From Brienomyrus brachyistius (lineage: Eukaryota > Chordata > Actinopteri > Osteoglossiformes > Mormyridae), in assembly GCF_023856365.1 (NCBI RefSeq), contig NC_064554.1, forward strand, positions 2,719,001 through 2,783,000: a DNA stretch of 64,000 bases, in the 5' to 3' direction. Below are positions 1 through 46,260 of this stretch, piece by piece (positions within the stretch are counted from its first letter, which is position 1; each line of letters starts with the position of its first letter). The notes beneath the pieces were generated by a model. That model was not told the origin of the DNA. It searched no databases and saw only the letters and a program-made list of their open reading frames with translations. The position numbers and the translations under genes were made by a program.

Positions 1-685
1 CATCAGTACTATCGTCATTATTCACAATTAGCATTAATGTTGCTTTTACCCTGTCGCTTCAGCATGAATTAGTAAGAATTATTTCCATTAATGATTGTAA
101 TTTTCATAACAAGGATCAATGACTCTTGTTTTGGTGTAAAGGAAAAAGAAGAGAGCTATGGATGGATATGTGGATTAAACAAATTTCTCCAGAGCTGTTA
201 ACTTCTGCCTGAGAAACCATTTTGATCATGTGCCCCCCTTTATTTCCGCACTTTTTATCTGCTGTCTGGCTTGGAATTCAGCGGTAAGACACTGAAGCCC
301 CCGTTTCTTCATGTTGTTCAAACAGCCCTTTTTCATTGTCGTTCTCCTGGATGGCTACACTTGAGACTCTTCTGTCATGACGGCAAGCGGACACCAAGCT
401 GCACTGGAGGCAGACAGAAATCACAGCCGTCCATGTTGCGGTTTCAATCTCGTTCAGCTGATCCCACGTTGGAAGGTAAGACATCCTGGCCCCTATGCAA
501 CAGACTGCTCTCTCTTCTCATTTTCCTGATTTTCTTCACACTCACTCTATCTTGCTCCCCTCCCCCACCCTATGATTCTCACTCCTTTGCTTTTTTGACA
601 GTGGTGGTTACTGTGTGGCTATCCTCGCCCCTTCGAGCCCAGCTCCCGTCATGTCAAAACAACCCCCTACCCCCGCCCCAGCCCC
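1..685 (-). other. grin2b: grin2b 3' UTR and downstream flank
   Basis: No coding signal is seen. An AATAAA on the minus strand lies at 239-244, about 440 nt past the stop, and could serve as a proximal poly(A) signal. Mammalian GRIN2B 3' UTRs are very long, so the transcript may continue beyond the left edge. Confidence 0.45.
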
Positions 686-33046
<32,361 letters not shown>

Positions 33047-33070
33047 GACGGAGGAGTGGAGACGTAATCC
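33047..33070 (-). other. grin2b: grin2b 5' UTR portion joined to coding exon 1
   Basis: Twenty-four noncoding bases lie between the splice acceptor (AG at 33071-33072, preceded by a pyrimidine tract) and the ATG. They imply at least one upstream noncoding exon, as in mammalian GRIN2B. The ATG context has G at -3 and C at +4, so it is only moderately favourable. Confidence 0.7.
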
Positions 33071-33227
33071 CTGGGCAGAGGGAACAGAAGGAAAGGTGAG
33101 CAAAAGCAGTTAGTGCAGGAGCTGTGTGATCAGCGCTAATTTACCACAGCAGACACAGCAGCGCCTCTATCACACATGCCGGCGCATAACAGAGCCAGAG
33201 AAACTGGGCCACTGCAGGGCGAGGTGC

Positions 33228-33600
33228 AAGGTGATAGACAGGCGACCTGACAGACAGGCAAACCAGCAGGCAGACTAAGAGACTGATGAACAGACTGACA
33301 GACAGACTGATGGACAGTATGGCAGACAGTCAAACCGACAGGCAGACAGACATACTGATGGGCAGATTGACAAACTGATGGACAGTATGGCAGACAGGCC
33401 AACTGACAGGTAGACAAATGGATGGACAGACTGGCAAACAGACTAAGAGACAGGCTGATGGGCAGTATGAAAGAGAACTGGACAATTTTATGGACAGGAA
33501 AACTGACAAGCAGACAGACAGGCACACTGATGGGCAAACTGACAGACAAACTGATCGACAAACTGACAGGCAGACAGACAGACTGACTGCATTCGCACAA
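33228..33600. repeat. (GACA/GGCA)-type degenerate tandem repeat
   Basis: GACAGACAGGCAGACTGA-like tetranucleotide-derived repeats extend over about 370 bp, with an outlier at 33825-33880. Confidence 0.85.
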
Positions 33601-34668
33601 AGGCGCAAATGACGGAATGCTGGAAAAAGCACAGATGATGTGACACCAAATGAGAGAAAGGAGGTAAAGGAGATGGAGGGGAGAGGATGAATAAGAACAG
33701 AGAGGATATATGATGGGAGATGGGGGGGAAAAAGGGATTTTTATCGACTCTCTAAAGGACAGACCCATGGGCTGAGTGATGCGCCGACAGGGCGACTCAG
33801 AGCAGCTCTGAGATTGATTAACTGACTATCAGACTGACAGACGGACAGATTCAGGGACTGACTGATAGACTGTCTGACCCTGCCTCCACGCCCCTCTGTT
33901 CTGCTGCACTCTTTCTCCCTCTCTCTGAATGACCACAAATCTCTAACCATTATTTATAGACCTTTCCATTAACAGTGATGCAGGAAGAGGGGGAGGGAAG
34001 AGGGGGAGTGAATGACAAAGTGCGAACGAAAGAGTATGCACAGCTTGTGTTCTGACAGGCATGTTTTGTGTATGTATATGTGTGTATATGTACATGTGCA
34101 TATATGTCTGTGTGTGTTTCCGGTTGGGGTTCCCAACCTGAAACACAGGGGGGAAAAGGGGGGATAGAGATGAAAACATAGAAACGCACAACAAACACAC
34201 CGCATGATGGAGTGAGAAAGATGGAAAGAGAGAGAACAGATAAACAGGGACAGGAACATGGGGGTTTGAGAGAGCAGAAGGGCTCCTTTAAGAGAACTAA
34301 TTGCTAGAAGTTCGTCAGGGTTAATTACAGGTCCCTGTGTTAATTGTCAACTGCACACTCTTCCTAAGGGTGGAAAATGACGTGGGGGTGTAAGTCCAAG
34401 GGGGGTGGCGGGGGGATGGGGCCTGTAACGAAGGGGTAGAAGGAAGAGGATGGAAAGCGGAACCAAGATGGGGATTCGGATTCAGGGAAGAGGGGGAATT
34501 AAAGACAGGGTGAGAGAATGACAGAAAGAGGGAAGAGAAAATCAGCAACAGATAGATGGAGCAGCAGGAAGAGGACTGAGGAAAGGAGGGAGGTACAGGG
34601 CAAGAGAGAGATGGAGAGTGAGACGGAGAGAGATGCTCCATTTGAATCTACTTCTCCAACAGCACTCA

Positions 34669-34682
34669 GTTTCCATAGCAAC
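34669..34682 (+). promoter_or_regulatory. RFX X-box-like motif upstream of grin2b
   Basis: GTTTCCATAGCAAC is the same variant as at 15456. It lies 1.6 kb upstream of coding exon 1. Motif match only. Confidence 0.35.
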
Positions 34683-35761
34683 TGTTAAAATAGGCCCTCT
34701 CAGTGTAACGCTGATGATGGACACAGAGATACACGTTGGTACCCCTCACACACCAGCGTTCCCCGACACAAACAAATCCGCATGTCCCACACGCTCATCC
34801 GCCCGCCCACTGGAGGGCACCGGCGAGCACCACACATGGGCAATGCGGGGCCGGCTTCTCTTAGCACAGCCGATAACTTGGCACGTACGGTGCCCTCCCA
34901 CCACTGGCACGCGTACGGGGAGGGGAAAGCCTCTCCTAACCTGCCTGGGGGGGCGGGATGTGGCGACCGTGGCCAGATCCGTTTCACACGCCCGTGAGCT
35001 TCCTGGCAACTGGAACGGACCCCCTTAGCAGCAGAGTCTGGCCTGGGGCAAACGACAGGGCAGTTCAGCCTGAGCAGCTTCATTGTGAGTATTCAGGGAT
35101 ACATATACAGCAAGCAAAGCAGACAGAAGCAGTGTGGCTCTCCTCAGAGGGCCGAACAAGTGTGACTGTCCTCAAACGGGCCAAATAATACCAAAGATTG
35201 GAAAGGAGCAGGAAATATAGGTGCACAGCTAGCAGCGGAGACGCTGCCTCAGTGAAACGCCGGACAGGTTAGAAGCGGCAGCTGGTCGCATGATATACCT
35301 CGACGCTGCCTCTGCCGTGAATGACATGTCTGATTCACAACCTGAAGAATTTACCCGGGGATGGGGGTGGGGGTTACAATCTTATAAGCGTTTTCATGCA
35401 GCATTCAAAGTGCTCGTGTAAGATAGAGTACATGAGGAGGTGTGCAGTAAAAGATGCTCGTTGTAAGCTGCTTCAATCCCGGCATCGCCGGCGAATCGCC
35501 TCCCCCCAACGGAATACCAGCTTTTGAAGTGAATGGATTACGTGCAGAGCTCGCGACGGCGGCTGTCCCACAAAGTCAGCGATCTCTCCCCGGGATGCTC
35601 GCTGTCCTTAGAGGCCACAGGGAGGACGCGAAATCAGGGCCAAGCGGCAGGGATAATTACATCACAGAGACCTTTACCTCTCTGCCTTTTTTTAAGACAG
35701 TATAAGTACCAGCAAAGCACCCGGGAGAAGATTTCATGATGAGAGCCTGAAATGTAAATAT

Positions 35762-35962
35762 CCATCCGTCCAGTCTTTTCTGTATCCACTACGTAGGGTC
35801 ACAGGGGTTCGGGGCCTATGGGAGCAAGGCAGGGAATAACCCAGGATGGGGCGCAAACCCATCACACTCACACATGCACACCTATGGGCAATTTAGAGAC
35901 TTGAACCCTGGTCCCAGAGGTCTAAGGCAACAGCGCTAACCACTGTGCTACCGTGCCACTAC
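35762..35962 (-). mobile_element. tRNA-derived fish SINE, internally shortened (minus orientation)
   Basis: Read on the minus strand it begins GGCACGGTAGCACAGTGGTT with B-box-like GGGTTCAAGTC. It jumps to CTAAATTGCCCATAGGTGTG and finishes with the CCCTGTGACCC...GGATGGA tail. Related tails lie at 58857-58985 and 63345-63475. Confidence 0.75.
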
Positions 35963-38900
35963 GCCACCCCAGAAAGGTAAGCATAAGTAACGCAAATTAA
36001 ATCCGCCACAGCGGGGTGACCGAAAGACAAGCTGGAGGAGGATGGCCTTGGTGGTAGAGGGTAGAGGTTACAGAGAAGCCGCTCCACAGTTACGCCATCA
36101 GAGCTGGTTTCAGCTTTCTAGAAGCTGAGATGGGTTGGGAAGTAAAGTCTGGGGTCTTGAATGAGTGTAGGTGCGGTAGTTTAAAGAAGGTCACTCTACA
36201 CGCCAGTCTAACTGCACAGCCCCACTGGGCCACAAGCTAAATCTCAAACACCTCTTGGTCCGGCCCAGACAATGCTCACAGAATTCATTCGGCTTAGAAT
36301 TCATTTACACTTGTTCACCCTCCTCTTTTATTTTTGCCAAAAAGACAACATATTCAATCACTGTCTTGTGTCTCGCCTTGTGATAACTGGTTCATATCAT
36401 TACTGTCTAAAAAGGTCATTGGTTTAGTCCCATTAGGGCCTGGACACATGCCACTCCGTTCATATACAGAGACCGAGCCTGACGAGCCAAGACATGACAA
36501 AGAAACCAAAATGACCCCCCATGAACGCCTTCCTCTAATCGCACAAAATGTGTTTTATTGACAGCTTTTCGCAGATTAGCACCGCGCTAATCTCTCCCGT
36601 TCGGTCCATCTCATTCCAAACTGTTATTTTTAGGACTCTGGCTCGGCCAGCCTGGGATTAACGAGTACATTTAAGCGCGAGAGGCAGTGCGCGATCTCCC
36701 AGCGCATGGACAGGAGGTAGTCGTCAGGACGCAAGCGGGAATTTACCGCGAACTCCAACCTCCTTGGCTGATAGCTAATTACAAAGATGGGGCCATCAGT
36801 GCTGCTGTCCGTGCTGCTCCCAGCAGCAAACACGAGAAAGCGGGCGGATAAGCTGCCATCTTCTGCAGCGTCTGTGTTTCCCTAACAGATGGATGAAGGT
36901 TTACTCCTCTCTACGCTGCAGCAGAGGTACACAGTGGGTGAAAACTCAACAAAACCTGTGATGGAAATAATCGAATACCATAAAATCTGTGAATTCAGAC
37001 TTGTAAAAATTCCGAAATTGTTGATGCTTCATCCACTGAAATACAATAACCTGAATGTCAACAGCAAACGAGAAACTACATTTTTTGAAAGTGTAAATGA
37101 TTCTGAGGAACAACTGAAGTTACTGCACTGCAGAGGGGAAAATGACTCGTCTTGGTCCCTTAGTAGCTCATTATCCATTTGAAAAGGAATTGCTCCTTAT
37201 TCATAAGTAAACAGCCATGTTTACACAAAGGCCATCAGGCTTCGTTCATCTGAATGCCAAATAAATTATTGTGTTTTATTCGCTGGTCTTCTCCATTTCT
37301 TCTATAAGCTATACTCCACCCATCTTTAAAGGCAGGGGGCGCTCATGAGCAATTCCTCTGCGGTCACTGCAAACCACATTCAGTCGGTGGGACAGGGCTG
37401 CCGCGCCTTTCCGCATATACTCTGGCTCCTGGCAGCAGGACCTGAACGTGATGGCGGCCCCCGCCCCAAGGCACGCGTGGTGCCGTGTAGGACATGTCAT
37501 TCGGTTTTTCCGGAGCACGTGTCTGATGAGCTCGCCAGCCCTGTGACCCCGAGCGCCATCAGCAGAATTAATGTTGATTCATTCCAGCGACGCGCCTGAC
37601 CTTACTGGCTGTGCGCTTCTCCTTCTGCTGTGTTCTTCACTAGAAAGCTCCACCCAGAAGTAGCGCTTCACTGCGGCACACGCTCTAAGCCCATTTAGCG
37701 TGGAGGCCCCGGTGCCATCTGTGGCCATGTTTAATGTCGCAATAGTAACCGCTGACAATGACCAGCTCAGCCGACTGGCCCGCCCTGTGTATTCTGTCTA
37801 TAGCGCTTTTCTGCAGGTGACAAGCGAGTGTCGAATGGGATGCACAGAGTTCGCTGTCAGATGCATGAGAACACCAGTGTGGATTTCGGTGATGAGGCAG
37901 GCGGATCACCAGCTCTAACCTAACCATTTATGTGGTGGCCGTCGCCTGAGCGATTCCGGGAGCTCGCAACCGAGACGCTCCCTCGCGACCCACATGATAT
38001 ATAGAGGGTCAGGCCAAACCGCTGATTGTTTTACACACAATACAATTATAATTGTTGTTATCATTATTAGTAGCAGCAGTATTATCATAATTATAATTAT
38101 GCTGGCAGTGATACTGTTATTGCTCTCATAATATGACCAACCTCAGGAAAGAATAACACGGCTTATAAGTTTCATAACACTCAGGAGGAATTCTAGGATC
38201 ATTTTATGAGGGAGTCATAATTCATACAGAGGGGCCAACCTTATCATTAGCCAATGGTATGTTTTGAATAGGTGAGTGAAGGGGCGGGGCCAACACGGGG
38301 GCCAATCATTTTTCAGCTAGGGATGGTGCCCCTGGTTACATCTGTCTACTTTCCTTCTCCTGCCATGATCTTGAGTAGATGCTAGTTCCTTGAGCTAGGA
38401 CCCTTGGGCAGATTCCTCCCTAAAAGTGCCTGTATGCTGGTCAAACGGACTGTACCATCATGCCGACGGCCTCCGTGAGCTTCAGCCATTGCTGGGACTG
38501 AAAGCTATCCGCCCAAAAACCGAATTTGAGGAAAAAAATAAATAAAAAAAAAACACAGAAGCGTAGCTGCCTAGTCCCCCATGGGAGGGATCGGCAAACG
38601 ACGCACGCACATCCCGCACTGTAAATGATGCCCGCATGCTGTGAGAAAAGCCGATGCAGTGGTACCTCTTTATGGCCAACGTGACGCGCTTTGCACCTGA
38701 CGGCGACGTCAACCGTGTGTCACTCTCTTGTTTAAATCACAGCTACGCCGAGGCCCCGCCGGTGTTGAGCGATTTTAATTAAAGAGGCAGCGGAAAGTCA
38801 GCAAGAGAGGGAGAGGGAAATAGGGAGCAGGGTGGGGGGGGGAGGAGATACAGAAGGGGACTGTGGTGGAAAGTGGAGGAGAGGTTAGAGGCTTATGGGA

Positions 38901-38974
38901 GAGCAGCAGAGAGGAGTGAAAGGATTCAAAGAAAGAGAAATGCTCTGACAACAATTTTGAATTATTCTCTCTTA

Positions 38975-39037
38975 CCCATGTAAAGCGCCTTGGGGCAACT
39001 CTGTGGCGAAAGGCGCTATATAAAAATAAATTGAATA
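38975..39037 (+). mobile_element. LINE/SINE 3' tail fragment
   Basis: TGTAAAGCGCCTTGGGGCAA, then GGCGCTATATAAAAATAAAT, is the familiar fish retroelement 3' end. A weaker copy occurs near 59965-60005. Confidence 0.6.
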
Positions 39038-40154
39038 GAACTACAGGCCTGCATCACCTCTGTAGGTAGTTCATTATATTTCTTTATTGTCGTCTTCCAT
39101 TTTCCACGTGTTAAAGCAGTGTGGCCATTCCTCTCCCTCTTTCTCTAGCACCTCTCTCCCTCTGTCATTTTACCTGATTGATTTTCCGCCATTATAAAAG
39201 CTCACAGGACATTCTCCAGCTTTGATATTTAACAAACGCTTATGTATTACATGATAAGCAGAGTCACCTCCGTGCCTGACATAAATAACGTAAATTACTG
39301 ATAAAACATAGACAGGAACAATCATATAAATCCAAGCGTTCAGATATATGTTCCCACTGATACACACACACCACACACACAAATATGGAAATGGCTCTAT
39401 CGATTGCCCGGCCTGCACATTCTGTCTATGGCGCTTTTCCGCAGGTGACGAGTGACTGCTGAACAGGACAAAGTTCACTGTCGGGGGGGGGGGGCACACA
39501 TACACCTGCTGCAGTGAAACCACCGTCCATCCGCCACAGCCCAGTGGAGCTGCTGGCAAATCAGGTTCTCCCTCTTTCATGAGCCATAATTTCTCCAAAA
39601 AGCCAAATCCATCAGTGGGTGACGGGCAGCTTTAATGAGTCATGGGCCCCGAGGTCAAGAGCTCAGGTCGTTGGCCTGCTTCTGTGGCACCGACGCAACC
39701 CTGCCATTTTCTCAAGGATTCACCGTGTCCTTACTTTGGATTTCTGCTTTATTGTCGCGGCACTGATCCTTATATTTAAGGCAGAGCTGATTCACAGATA
39801 AAGCCGTGCACTGGGGGCTGTGGACGGACTTATCGTAATTGTCTCATTTGCCTAGGGGGCAAGTTATTGGGCTGTTGCTGCCGCCTGTCCCCTCCAGCCC
39901 CCCCGGAACCATCGCCCCCCCCACTTACCTTACCACTGTCTTTAACAGCCCCCTTTTGCCCCTCTCCAGTCATTGTTAATTAATAAGCAAGCTGTTCCCA
40001 AATTGCGGCAGCTGTAGGCCCGCAATGTCTTCAGGTCCAGCACACACCCGGCTCCTGACGCTTCATGCAGGGTCCCTGCCGGGCCAGATTCCAGTCGGGA
40101 CCGAACTCGGACGCACACCTCAGTCCCCCCCAGCTGCTCCACGCTTAAGGCAGT

Positions 40155-40245
40155 ATGTTTCGGTCCGGTCCATGGGGACCTCCAGACGGTCCACAATTTT
40201 CTCCCTCCCAGCTCCCGGAACAGATATGGCTTGAGAAACATCAGC
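40155..40245. mobile_element. Hairpin-type MITE fragment, copy 3
   Basis: It contains GGACCTCCAGACGGTCCACA and CTCCCTCCCAGCTCCCGGA and ends GCTTGAGAAACA, like the copies at 8.5-8.8 and 42.1 kb. Confidence 0.5.
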
Positions 40246-42071
40246 TTAAGGCACAAAAAAGGTGAATAATTTCTCTGTCCTACTTAAAAAAAAAGAAAAT
40301 GTACAAGAAAAGCTTCGTCACAGCATAACAATTGTTTATGCCAATGTATGTGACCAGATTGCTTTTTTAACCCATCCATGCACAGAGGTTTTGTAAACTG
40401 CTTATAGTTTATTTTCATTTAGGAAATCAAATGTACTACTGACAAGTACATCCATCCATGCATCCATCCATCCATTTTCTATACCAAAACTTCCCGTTTA
40501 ACATGCGGCTGATTTGGCCGCTTCTATATTTCAGAGCCATTTTGCTGTTCCAAATGTTTTGTTCCAGAGAGAAAAGTCTTTAAGTAGCTGCATTGCTGAC
40601 AGCAAGCTAATCCGCCATAAGGCAGCGTCTTTTCCTCAAAGCGCACACAAACCAAATCAATTGATTGTCCCTATTTGCAGGTGTTCAGCCTCCATGTCAT
40701 TAAATGTTACCGTGAGATCCAGTTAAACTGATGACATCGATTCCATTACAATACAATCAAATCCACGTTTGTAGCATTTCCGACATTACCAAGGACGTAA
40801 ACAAAGGACTTGATGACTTATACATACAGGAGATCGAAGCAGTCGAATCACAGCGGGGTCATGTTAATTTGTCATCTATGTGACTGTTGCTGCTGCTGCT
40901 GTTTTTATGAGAAATGGTTTTAAAAATCTACAGCTTCACTCTTTAATCTGCCGTTGGTTATCGACAATTCAAGTGTCTTGTGCGCAGGCTGAGTCAGACG
41001 GACAGTTGGTGCTGTACTCTCGGAGCGCGATCCTAGGACGAAGACTCAAAGGACAGAAAGGCAAAATGTCATTTTTCACCACGACATGTCGTTATTTGGC
41101 ACTGACCGTGACCATTGGGGAATACGACGAAGAATTATTTGACTTATATGGCATTTCCCTTTAAATAACACGTTCACGCCATTCCGCCTCAAACGCATCA
41201 CCGCACAGCCTGTTCCTTCTTCCCACACACATGGGCGAATTGCCTTCCTTCTCTCAGTCTTTGTCTCCATCTCAAGCTGACTCAAGCTCCCAGCCATGTT
41301 GCTACTCTTCAATCGCGCTCTTCCCGAACATCAGAGAGTCCCAAACGCCACCCAAAGCCCCCACCCCGGCTGGGCGGGACAGCTTGGGGACGGGCAAGGT
41401 GGCCAAGAAGCTGAGGGCCCTGAAATCAACGCCTTCTGCTGTCACCTTCGGAAAGCCGGCATGGAGCAGAAATCCGCTACCATCTTGACAAAGTCAAAAA
41501 TAAACCTTGAATATTTCAAACAGATACGGGTGGCGGATGGAGTAATCTTCAGGTTATCCCCGGTATTTGAAACAGCAAATGGTTTCCTGGTGTTGTAAGT
41601 CATACACCTCCTGGAGGCCATGATAGGAATGAGGACAGAAACGGCAATGAAGCATTAGAGGAACTAATGGGGGTATTTATTCCGCGACCCCATACAGTGC
41701 CTCTGCTTTGCCACTTAAAAATCTCTGCTTGGCCAACTGACTGTAGAATTAAAACAGTGAGGGGGTGTAACAGTAGCTTCAGTGAACACCAGGGGGAAAA
41801 ACAGGAAATTATCAACCAGCAAGAACGAGAACCGGCTGGCAGGGAGGCCCACTGGCGGTGGGTGTTATGTCTCCGAGCGTCACATGACCGATTTTCACCG
41901 AAGGTGCCGAAATACGCTATACCACGAGATAAAGACACGGGATACGCATCCAGTCAGGGACTGTCCTGTCTGCTCCGCCATCTCACTGGTTCGGAAACGG
42001 GCACAGAAAAGGACAGATCATACAGATGAAAACAACCCTGCTCAACGAATCCTTTAACTCAATGTCTTGAA

Positions 42072-42195
42072 CCCTCCCTCTGCACGACTATCCACATTTT
42101 TGCTCCCTCCCAGCTTGCCGGAGGTGGGAGGGAGTAAAAATATGGACTGTCTGTGGGTCCCTGAGGATCGGATTGGGAAACACTGCTTTAACTGA
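42072..42195. mobile_element. Hairpin-type MITE, copy 4 (near-palindromic)
   Basis: The arms CCACATTTTTGCTCCCTCCC and GGGAGGGAGTAAAAATATGG are inverted repeats with about three mismatches and a short loop. The element ends in GATTGGGAAACACTG. Confidence 0.65.
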
Positions 42196-45100
42196 TTTTT
42201 CGATATTTGTAAAGCCATGCAAATGAGTCCGATACTCGATACAGACTGGGCCTTGACACCTTCTCCAGTCCCCCACACGGCCGTGCTGTCCATCGATCCA
42301 TCGGCGACCTGTTAAACAGGGAAGCCAGGACTGCACAATCCCAGGGAACTCTGGGTGAACAGCGATACTGCCAACCACAAGGTCAAACAGTCATCCCCTC
42401 TTTCCAGGGTCTAAGGGCACACATGGATACGGAGGCACATTCAAGAGTAGTGTCGGAGGAAATTAGAGGGGCAGGGGTGTTTGGGGGGGACACACATTGC
42501 ATCCGACTGCCTCACCTTGTGAACTGCCAGCCCGGATCTCATCCCTGCTTCTCAGAACTGGCATGATGGAGTGACCAGGAACTCCGCTCTCCCTCTCATA
42601 GCCCCAGACAGAGGGAGGGTGAACTGATAACAGCTGGAGACGAGACAATAGCAAGGAGAGAAAAGAAGAGTGAGGGGGCTGAACTGCACAAACTGCGGAG
42701 TACCACATGTGAGAAGGAGAAGACAGGAAGGACCCCCCCAAAAATATGACAAAATGACACTTTTATTCACTGTATTCAAATCAGCGGCTGTTCTACAGTT
42801 AATCACATAGTTGGTTTGCCATTCTGGTTCATGTATTTTTTAAATGGAAGTGCAAGGTAAAAAAATAACAGTGAACGGTCAAAGAATATAAACATCAGAC
42901 TGAGAATTAATATGTGTGAGTAGTGATTTACTTATGATTCGTTGAAAGTATGTAACTGTGCACTCAAAGAGAGACAGGACATGGAGGACAGAAATGATTT
43001 GGGCTGTTCCTTTTCAGTCATCACTCCTCAAATCATTTCTCAGTGGTGATTCAAGTTTCTTAGCTCCTCCATTGTAACCAAACTCACAGCAGCTGAAGGA
43101 AACGTATGGGGGAAGTTTCCGGAATGTCCAAAGAAGCGGGTGGAACAGACTTGCTGTTTTCTCTTTCTTCTGCTGTCCTGCGTCCGTCTTCACTGCTTTA
43201 TTTCATCGCCGCCGAAACTGTCGTGTTGTTCGGCTTGGTGCTTCACTGCGGCAGTCTGTAGGAAACAACAGTTGCGATTACTCATCATCCACCGCATAAC
43301 ATTAAATGAAAATCAAAAAAAAAGTTGATATGAAAAAGGTCGGCAAACTCAAATCACGCTTCTGTCAAGAGTCCGGCATGACTCAGACTGAGTCAAACCG
43401 ACACTTTACAGAAATGCTTTTTGAAATGCTTGTCCTGCAGACGCCGTCCGTGTGTTTCGGCATCATCATAGTTGCAAGCTCTTAGGAACCAAAAAAAATT
43501 ATAATCCCAGCCATTATTTTCCTCTTCTCTGTCCTAAAGTGGGCGTCCACCTCTTTCTGTCTTTCGCTGCCCCCCCCCCCCCTTTCTTGGAAGAGACAGA
43601 GGAGATCAAGGCTGTGTGAGAATAATTTTGATCCAGCCAGGCAATGTGATAAATTATGTATTCTACCCAGATTTATGTACAAAATTCCCTCTCCTGCTCG
43701 CTCTAATTACCCAAAACTAGTTCAGTGGTGGTGTGATTAACTTCTAGTAACGTTAATTACACGCACATACACATCTGTTTATAGGGTCCCATCCCTAAAA
43801 CGGTCTGAGCAGGTGGTAGGACCGATCTAGATTCTACTGGAAAAGACAGCACTCTAGGTAAATAAGTAATAAATTAAAAATGCAGATTAATAATGAACAC
43901 TGGCCTCGAGGCAGCAGATTGTGGTTTCTATATTTTATAAATTGATAATATCTTTCTCTATCACACACACACACATTAAGTTTTCAAACACGGGTAAACG
44001 GCACACATAAGACACACGGCCGAAACCACGAGGAGGAAGGTTACAGGAATGACGGTCAGCCCACAGGTTCCGAATGACAAGTGCTGAGGTTGTCACTCTG
44101 TCAGCATTATCCTCCAAGAATGAATTATCAGACTGCGATACGGTCCCGTCAGCCGCAGAGATAAACGGCATCTTCGGAGAAGGAGGGCTTGGTTCCGGTT
44201 CATAATTCACATTTGTGAAGGTGCAGCATGAGAGCTGGAGAGGAAAGGATGATGCTCGGCATTGGCGAAGAAGACAGGGAGGGCATTATATTCCACAGAT
44301 CCTTACACAGATCTTTGAGATGTTAGGCCTCAGGACTCAAAAGTAGCCTTTTCACACAATGTCTTAGTGCTATACACAGCGGGGCCGTGTGCCTGATATA
44401 CACTGTAGCTCTTCCATAACAGAAGATGATTATGATGATTTAATCACTGAATGGAAGCACGTTTAAATTTATAGCGATACCAGAAAGATAAATTCATCCA
44501 ATACCACCTACTTACTCAAGCGAATGTTAACTGAAAGGGTCAGAGTTCTACCCAGGATTCCAAAGAGCAGTCATGTGGTCTAAGCGCCTCCCCGAGCAGC
44601 GCTCGGCATCGCTGCCATTTCCACGCGGCCTGTCCGCGCGATTCACTAACAGAATAGCAAACCACTTATGACAATTCAACCCCTTCAGGGGGCAGCGGAA
44701 CGCGACAGCACTGTAAGAATTAACCTCTGAAATTAATTAATCACGTCATGTTGGACAGTCTAATTAAACGCTGATTCTGAGTGATGGATTCGCTTTAATT
44801 CTGGCTCCACGTGCAACATTCACACCTGAAGGCTCGTCCATCATCAGTGGACTCTAACTTGGCCACTAAGGTCTCTGCTTTAAGGCGTTTGGCTCGTTTT
44901 AACTCCGTCCCAGCGGACACCGGCGGACTCTTGCCGCCTGAGCGCCGCATCCCGATCCATCCCATTAACCACTGGGGCTTTCGATGGCTCCACGCTCCGA
45001 AGGTGTCCACTCCTCAGTCTGCTCCAGAGCTGGCAGGCTTAGTGAGTCGCTAACGAGACAGAGTGGCAACCGTCCCCTGAGCCAATTCCAGAGCCCCTCG

Positions 45101-45469
45101 CCTTCCCCCTGCCAGGGGTAACGTACGTGGGCAGATTTGGTAAGAGGTGCATCTAAGAGATGCTCCATCACCTAACCCCCCCCCCCCCCAAATTGAAGCA
45201 TTTAGTCACATGACCGCATCACACAGCCGGCTGGAAAATGGGACACGGCGACAGGTCATCTGAAGCCACACAGACCTGGGGAACACATGACGGACCGGGC
45301 CGGATGACGATGGGGATCGCAGAGATTCCAAGCAGCTCCTGAGTAAACCACGAGTGTAACCTTGACCGCAACGACAGCAGAGGAGCGATTACCCACCCAC
45401 CCCCCAATCCGTCGCCTTGCCAAAATGACTGCTAGGTTAATTGGCGAGCATGCTGAGGCTGGACGACTG

Positions 45470-45612
45470 AGCCACAGCAGAAGTGCGAGGGGGCGGGGGG
45501 GGAATCGGCCGCACGCGAGCACTTCCCGGGAACGCAGATCGCGGGGCGACGGCGAGATTTGCATCGAGCTCCGCAGGCTAGAGTGTGACAGGCAGAACGC
45601 CGGAAGGGAAGG
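45470..45612. promoter_or_regulatory. CpG-dense patch
   Basis: Over a dozen CpG dinucleotides fall in about 140 bp (for example GATCGCGGGGCGACGGCGAG), in a region otherwise poor in CpG. It could be a small CpG island or promoter. It is not linked to any exon I can identify. Confidence 0.3.
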
Positions 45613-45631
45613 CAGAAGCCTGAAAGCAGAC

Positions 45632-45636
<5 letters not shown>

Positions 45637-45684
<48 letters not shown>
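45637..45684. repeat. (CA)n microsatellite
   Basis: An uninterrupted CA run of about 24 units. Confidence 0.95.
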
Positions 45685-45685
<1 letters not shown>

Positions 45686-45970
45686 CTCTGAATTAACAAT
45701 GTATCCAACAGCTGCACGGAGAGCCGGAATAGGTGTGGGAGAAGAGCGTAAGGGAAGGACGCTTCGGTATGACATATGAAGATGCAGGTTACATAAGCGC
45801 ATGAAAGACAGGGAGAGACAGGCATCGGGAGCCCAGCTATCTGACAGGCGCATTTTTAGTAACGGGGAGATATGAAAAGAAAGGGTCAGCAGGGAAGAAA
45901 AGGGGAAGTGTTTAGAAAAAGGAGACTGTGATTCAACAGCCCACCTACATTCAATCCCACCCTGGCACAA

Positions 45971-45971
45971 A

Positions 45972-46004
<33 letters not shown>
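45971..46004. repeat. (CA)n microsatellite
   Basis: A CA run of about 16 units. Confidence 0.93.
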
Positions 46005-46006
<2 letters not shown>

Positions 46007-46207
46007 CCATACCCTGACATATACCAAAAGTAATATACTGACCCACACACAAAAAAACGCAGCATTACTGTACTGGCACACTAACACTAAGGGTACCATT
46101 AGAAACAGACACACACACCTGCATGTGAAACACACTCAGTGATGCTATGGAGTGCAATATATAAAAAGATCATTACACCATGAACACACACATATATCGC
46201 TTGAGCA

Positions 46208-46209
<2 letters not shown>

Positions 46210-46257
<48 letters not shown>
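46210..46257. repeat. (CA)n microsatellite
   Basis: A CA run of about 23 units preceded by GCGCGC-like bases. Confidence 0.95.

Positions 46258-46260
<3 letters not shown>

Noticed and set aside
33047..33103. Upstream in-frame ATG at 33103 as the grin2b start
   Set aside because: It lies on the intron side of a strong acceptor (AG at 33071-33072). Using it would need an unspliced first exon with no signal-peptide advantage.
36889..37182. 97-codon plus-strand frame
   Set aside because: It starts with ATG and is not repetitive, but shows no family resemblance, no splice partners and ordinary composition for chance.
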